Assembly (NCBI GenBank): GCA_963772225.1
Contig: CAVYWD010000005.1
Span: 186,001 to 250,000, forward strand
Length of the DNA stretch: 64,000 nt
Direction: 5' to 3'
Origin: CAVYWD01 sp963772225
GTDB taxonomy: Bacteria > Myxococcota > Myxococcia > Myxococcales > UBA5297
The notes beneath the pieces are model-generated. The model was not told where the DNA came from and ran no database searches. It was given only the letters and a program-made list of their open reading frames with translations. The position numbers and the translations under genes were made by a program. This document shows, in pieces, positions 59,742 to 64,000 of the stretch; the stretch's first letter is position 1; every line of letters begins with the position of its first letter.

Positions 59742-61734
59742 TTATTGGCGCTGGGCGACTGCCGTGGGGCGGTCCTCCGGGAGCGCGAAGAAGCGGAAGT
59801 TGGGGCGATTCGCCGGGCCCAAGAGCTCGGAGGTGACGTCGACGTACTTGATCGCGAAGTCCGGGGGATTCCTCCCGGCTTCCGGGCTGTAGAAGAAGGT
59901 GGCGCCGCCACCTTTCCCGGCCAGTTCGAGGAAGACCGGCAGGATGGCCTTCTTGATCCGGTCGATGAGCTCGATCGTGGGGGCGTCGAGGGAGTCCCTG
60001 CCGCTCTTCCGGGGGTCCGAGTACCGCAGGCCGACCTGGAAGTTGGGGCTCATGTTGCCGTTCGGATCCCGATAGCAGGAGAACTCGACCCTATGCGAAT
60101 CGGGATTTACGCGCTGGACGACCTCCTTGGCATTCTTCAGATTCCCGAATTCGCGCCGGCCGACGCGGTTGACGATGACGTGCGCGACCGCGGGCCAGGC
60201 TCGCTCGTTGATGGTTCCAAAGGCCTCGCCGCACACGCAGGCGAGGAGCCACCGGAACTCCTCCGCCTTTTCGACGGGGACGTCCAGGGCGAGAACCTTC
60301 ATGGGCGTATCCTGCTTTGCATTGGCCCAGTTGGAGCTCACGCCGATGGCGTCCGTCCACCAAGCGAACGCTCCGTGAGAGGACGGGGCGAGGCCCGGGC
60401 GATCGGGTGTCGCGGGCGAATACTCCACGATGTGAATGAACGGCGGCGACTGGGGCAGCGGCGAGAATCGACGCGCCGGGAATCGCAGCTCCACGAAGAT
60501 GCCCCGCTCGTCCATCTGAGCCGCGCCCGCCTCGCTCGAGAGGTCGCTCGGCGCGGCCAGTGAGACGCGGAAGGCGCCCTTGCTGACCTGCGCCTCGACG
60601 TGGCCGAGCGCGGCAGCCGGAGCCGCATCGATTCCGCACCGCGACTCGAGGAATGCGCTCAAGGGCATGGGCTTGGGGTCCGCGGCGTCGGAGGGGCGCG
60701 TGAAGGCCTCGAGCTCCACCGGAAATGTGAACTCCGGGTCGAAGCCGCTGAAGCTTCCCTCGGCTTCAAGAGTGCCCGGGTGCAGGGCGAACGAATTGAG
60801 CGAAGGTCGCGGGATGGCGCAGAGCCGGCGCGCCGGCAGGTGGAGAGTCGGCAAGCGGAGGCTGTGAGGGCGAGCGGGTGGTCCGGCGGCCGCGGAGGCG
60901 GCGGGCGCCGGTGGAGGCGGCTCGAATCTCCATCTCATAGGCGAAATGGTGGAGCCCATCGGACGGGCGATACGGCGACAGCAGGAGCTCGGGCTCCTCC
61001 CATGGGCTCGTGAGACGCGCCCCGGCGCGCCAGAGCACGGGATTCATTGCGTCGAGCCTCCAAACGATCGGGGCTTGCCGCGTCTCCTCGATGGGGATGC
61101 CCTCCGAGGTCTCGAGGAGGGTGATCCGAAAGGTGCAGCCGCCGAAGGCGTCCGAGAAATGGGGCTGGATTGAGAGCTTCTTTCCAACGGATGCAAGGTA
61201 TTCCTTCTCTGCATCGCTCGCATTGGCGGCGCTCGCATTGGCGGCGCTGGGATCTGCAGCGCTATCCGAGACGCACACGGTCGCCGAAAAGTCGAAGGCG
61301 ATTCCGGAGCTCTCCGGCCGGACCTCGAGCGCGCTGGCCCCCAGGATTTCGGGCTGGATGGCGTAGCCGAGCCGCCCTTTGCCGACGCACCCGAGCTCGA
61401 AGACGGACACGCGCAGGGACCCGCCGCCTTTTTCCTTCACGCGATACTTTCCGTCGTCCCCGGTCGCGAGCATCGTGTCGCGCGGGTGTGGCACTCTCGA
61501 AATGTTGCTGGAGCCATCGAGCGTATATCGCCATTCGAGCTTGCACGGGAGCTCGGCGGGCAGGTTCTTGGCCGTGCCCTTGAGAGGAAAATCGTCGACT
61601 TCGTAGGTGTCGAAGGTGAACTCGGAAGTGTCGGCCACGAGCTCGAGGACGGGCGCGGCGCGCAGCCGAAAGACGGCGTTCAGGCCCAAGCTCAAGACCT
61701 GTGGCGGTGCGGAGGGTGCGGAGGGGTCGCTCAC
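59742..61734 (-). CDS. large protein with SleB-like cell wall hydrolase domain, frameshifted
   Basis: Two minus-strand frames join into one gene. The first part (GTG 61734 to about 60930) is a beta-rich region with repeats such as CKLEWRYTLDGSSN. A one-base shift at about 60930, after HHFAYEMEI, leads into FEPPPPAP and a second part of about 390 residues. It contains ACVCGEAFGTINERAWPAVA and HVIVNRVGRREFGN, the SleB/CwlJ-type hydrolase pattern with the catalytic Glu. It ends PEDRPTAVAQRQ. It probably cleaves peptidoglycan, as an effector or in remodelling. It is 48 bases after the gene at 61783, likely one operon. Confidence 0.65.
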
Positions 61735-61782
61735 GTGAATCCCTTCAGTAGTCGCTTTAGTCCGGTCGCGGCCGAGAGACTC

Positions 61783-64000
61783 TCAATCGAAGGCGCTCAG
61801 CTCCGCCAGGAGCTGGCTTCGCTGCAGGCAGATTCGACAGCCCTCGGAAGGGCGGAGTTGCTCGCGCGCTGACGCGGCGCCGAGCTGTCGCTCCGGGCCT
61901 TTGAGGTAATACTCGGCCAAGAATCGCCTCGCGCTTGCACTTCGGAAAGCCGAGCATCAGGTGCGCGAGAATGTCCTGACCCTCGCGCAGGACGACCGCC
62001 GCGCGCTGCACGATTCCCTGGGAAGACCGGAGGTATTCATCGAGCCCGCCACAGGCTGCCTTCGAGTCGGAGTATCGCGCTTCGAGCTGGGAAGAGTATT
62101 GACAGTAGAGTTGCTGCGCGCTCCTCGGGCTGACGCTTCCCTTATTCAAGGTCGCGCCGGGCACCGGCGCGCGCGACTTCGCGAGGTCGGCCTCCTGCAG
62201 CGGGGGCGGAGTATTGGCGACGATGACGTCGTCGTCGGCCCAGCGCGCCGAGATGTCCCAGCCGCGGTTCGCGCTGTACTCGTCTGCGAGGGCTCCGGCC
62301 AGCGCGGCCGGCGGCACCTGGTACCGCTCCGAATAGGCACGGATCGGCGAGGCGAGGCGAAAGACGAGGTCCATCGCTTCCGGGGCGTAGGGATAATTGG
62401 CCTGAGGCGAGGGACAGGAGGCGCACGGCGGGTCGAGGATGTACTTGCCCTTGCATTCGAACGTCTTCCCTCGCGCGGTCGCGGTGACGCAGATCTGGTA
62501 GGCGCCGGGTTGAAGTGATCGCACCCGCGGCGTCGTCGCCTGCGGCCTGCCGGGGTGGGGAGGGGACGGGCTCGGCTTTCCGGTCCCGAGGGCAATGCGG
62601 GCGCGCGCCCAACCTTTGGCGTCGACATAGCCGGTCTTTCCGTCGTTGGCGGCCGGCGGGTCGTATCGGATGGCCGGCGGCTCCTGCCTCGACGTCATCT
62701 CGGTGACGGAGACCGTGAACTTCGTGGTCTTGGCCGAAACGCTTCGGCCTTCCGCGAATGGGACGCAGGTGAGGTGGGCCTGGACGAGGAGCTCGCCGGT
62801 GACCGAGTCGTCGAGCAGGGGCTCGGACGATAGAAAGCGCGGAGTACAGTCGATGGTCGCCTCCGCGAGGCTCGGGCCCGCGTCGCTGGCATGGGGCGGA
62901 TTCGCCTCGACTCGGACCGCGACGACACCGCTGAAGGCCGCGTCGTCGGTCACCGCGATTCGCGCGGAATAGGTCGTCTGGCCCGGCGCGACCTTCACCT
63001 TGGAGGCGAGCACGGCATTCGCCGGACGGGTTTTGGCGGCGGGACCCTTGGTCAGGCCGCCGGCGCCGGAGGCCGGGTAGCGATAGAAGGCGAGCTCGCA
63101 GCCGGCCCACTGGCTCTCCTCGCCGAGCAGGGCGACGTCGGCGAGGATGGCCCCGGTGCCGACCGTTGCCCAGGTGAGCCGAGGCCCGTCGAGCGCGATC
63201 TTTCGGAATTGGCCGGCGACGGCGGACGGCCGCGAGCGAAGGGGGGCGGCGGCCGGGATGTAGTCGTTGTAGGCGGCGCTCGGCACGGCGTCGCCGTGCA
63301 GCGGGCAACTGCCCCCGCCCTTTCGCGGGAGATAGTGAATTCCGTTCGCCGTCTCGAAGAAAAAGCGAAAGGGCAATACCTTGCCGGGCTCTATGTCATC
63401 GCGCTGCTGAAGCGCGGCGAGAACCGGCGCCGGGTCGACCTTGACGAACAGCGAGTGCTCCGGGTCGAGGCACGCGACGAGCTTGAGCTGCGAGCCGCGC
63501 GGCTCCACCGAGGCGAAGAGGCCGCTGGAGCGCGCGGCCTCTGCCGCCTTCGCGTTGTTCGCGGTCGCGACGAGGCAAGTCACGCCATCGGAGGAGAGAT
63601 AGGCGATGGCGACGGGCGCGAGCTTCGCGACGTTGGCGAGGTAGTGGAGCCCCTTCGCGAGCTCGACGCTCAAGCGGAAGGCGCCGCCGCTCTCGCGATA
63701 GGCGGTGGCGATTTCGCTCCAGGGAAAGTCGTTCGTCGCCGCGCCGTCGGTCGCGTCCACGATGAAGAGCCCGTCGGGGCTGGTGCGCAGCGCGGCCGCC
63801 CGGGGCTTCAGCGCGGCGCAAGCCTCGAGGCGCTCGAGCGCGCCGGGCGCGATGCGCAGCGTGATCTCGCCGACGGAGGACGGCGCGCTCACCTTCTCTG
63901 CTTGCTGGACGGAGACGGTTCGCGGGAGCCAGTGGCGCGCGGCGATGAGCAGCGGGCTCTCGCCGGGAGAGGCCGCGGCTCCCTGGGGAATGGGGATGGG
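61783..64000 (-). CDS. large hypothetical protein, open at the right window edge
   Basis: The frame is open to the window edge; the first start codon inside is GTG 63892, but the upstream codons also look coding. The protein is beta-rich with several Cys (SLFVKVDPAPVLAAL, GQTTYSARIAVTDDAAFSG, FECKGKYILDPPCASCPSP). A C-terminal helical part follows (ALAGALADEYSANRGWD, RAAVVLREGQDILAHLMLGF). At about 61915 one extra base near ATTCTTGGCCGAG shifts the frame; the corrected reading gives EYYLKGPERQLG to TGA 61783-61785. The helical part, with an ALADEYSxNRGW-like segment, suggests a lysozyme-like or toxin domain, unproven. It is co-directional with the SleB-like gene. Confidence 0.5.

Overview
The window is chromosomal DNA of a GC-rich bacterium that looks like a member of the Myxococcota (myxobacteria and relatives). 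The clues are strong G/C bias at third codon positions, DUF4388 (PATAN) domains, an FHA-DUF4388 protein, a PilT with a long Pro/Ala tail, an MshEN/HEAT-type protein, a CorE-like metal-sensing ECF sigma factor, and many secreted lipoproteins with Asp/Ala/Gly-rich linkers. No rRNA gene, CRISPR array, prophage or complete insertion sequence was seen, and no convincing tRNA.

Layout. 1-4.6 kb: a frameshifted MshEN/HEAT protein, an ADP-ribosylglycohydrolase and a HAD hydrolase on the plus strand. 4.6-12.7 kb: a mostly housekeeping minus-strand block (glgC, FHA-DUF4388, TPR protein, a small lipoprotein-like protein coupled to bamD, recX, a REC-GGDEF protein, pilT). 13-34.5 kb: an accessory region with secreted proteins (pectate-lyase-like tailspike protein, GH5 glucanase, FG-GAP repeat protein, neutral ceramidase, expansin), a hybrid histidine kinase, a lone receiver protein, a self-regulated TetR/SDR operon and a metal-response module (CDF pump, Cys-rich peptide, CorE-like sigma factor, 43-residue membrane peptide). 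34.5-45 kb: AraC/VOC pair, purM, a DUF1778-GNAT toxin-antitoxin pair, a MgtC/DUF4010 membrane protein, thrC, an HNH nuclease, a class IV aminotransferase-like gene and a molybdopterin oxidoreductase. 45-52 kb: DUF1440 protein, PstS-OmpA and DUF4388-TonB fusions, a CPBP protease, and ackA beside a remnant of phosphoketolase. 52-64 kb: a TetR-isochorismatase fusion, a b561-like/YceI/cytochrome c operon, rtcBA under a sigma-54 promoter, a GH13 enzyme with a broken TetR repressor, and two large cell-wall-hydrolase-associated genes.

The most unusual feature is structural. Several accessory genes are bracketed by direct repeats copied from the end of a neighbouring core gene: the 3' end of the MTHFR-like gene (59 identical bp), the 5' end of pilT (about 115 bp, diverged), the 3' end of the DUF4010 gene (decayed) and an internal piece of the expansin gene. 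The core gene keeps a working end and the cargo sits between the copies. This resembles integration into gene ends, or tandem duplication followed by replacement, but no integrase is nearby. Only a possible IS91-type transposase remnant is seen, at one site.

Several genes show apparent frameshifts. Some are single-base changes that could be assembly errors. Others, such as an 11-bp tandem duplication inside a TetR gene and the loss of most of phosphoketolase, look like real decay. All family names come from reading motifs by eye; no database search was run.
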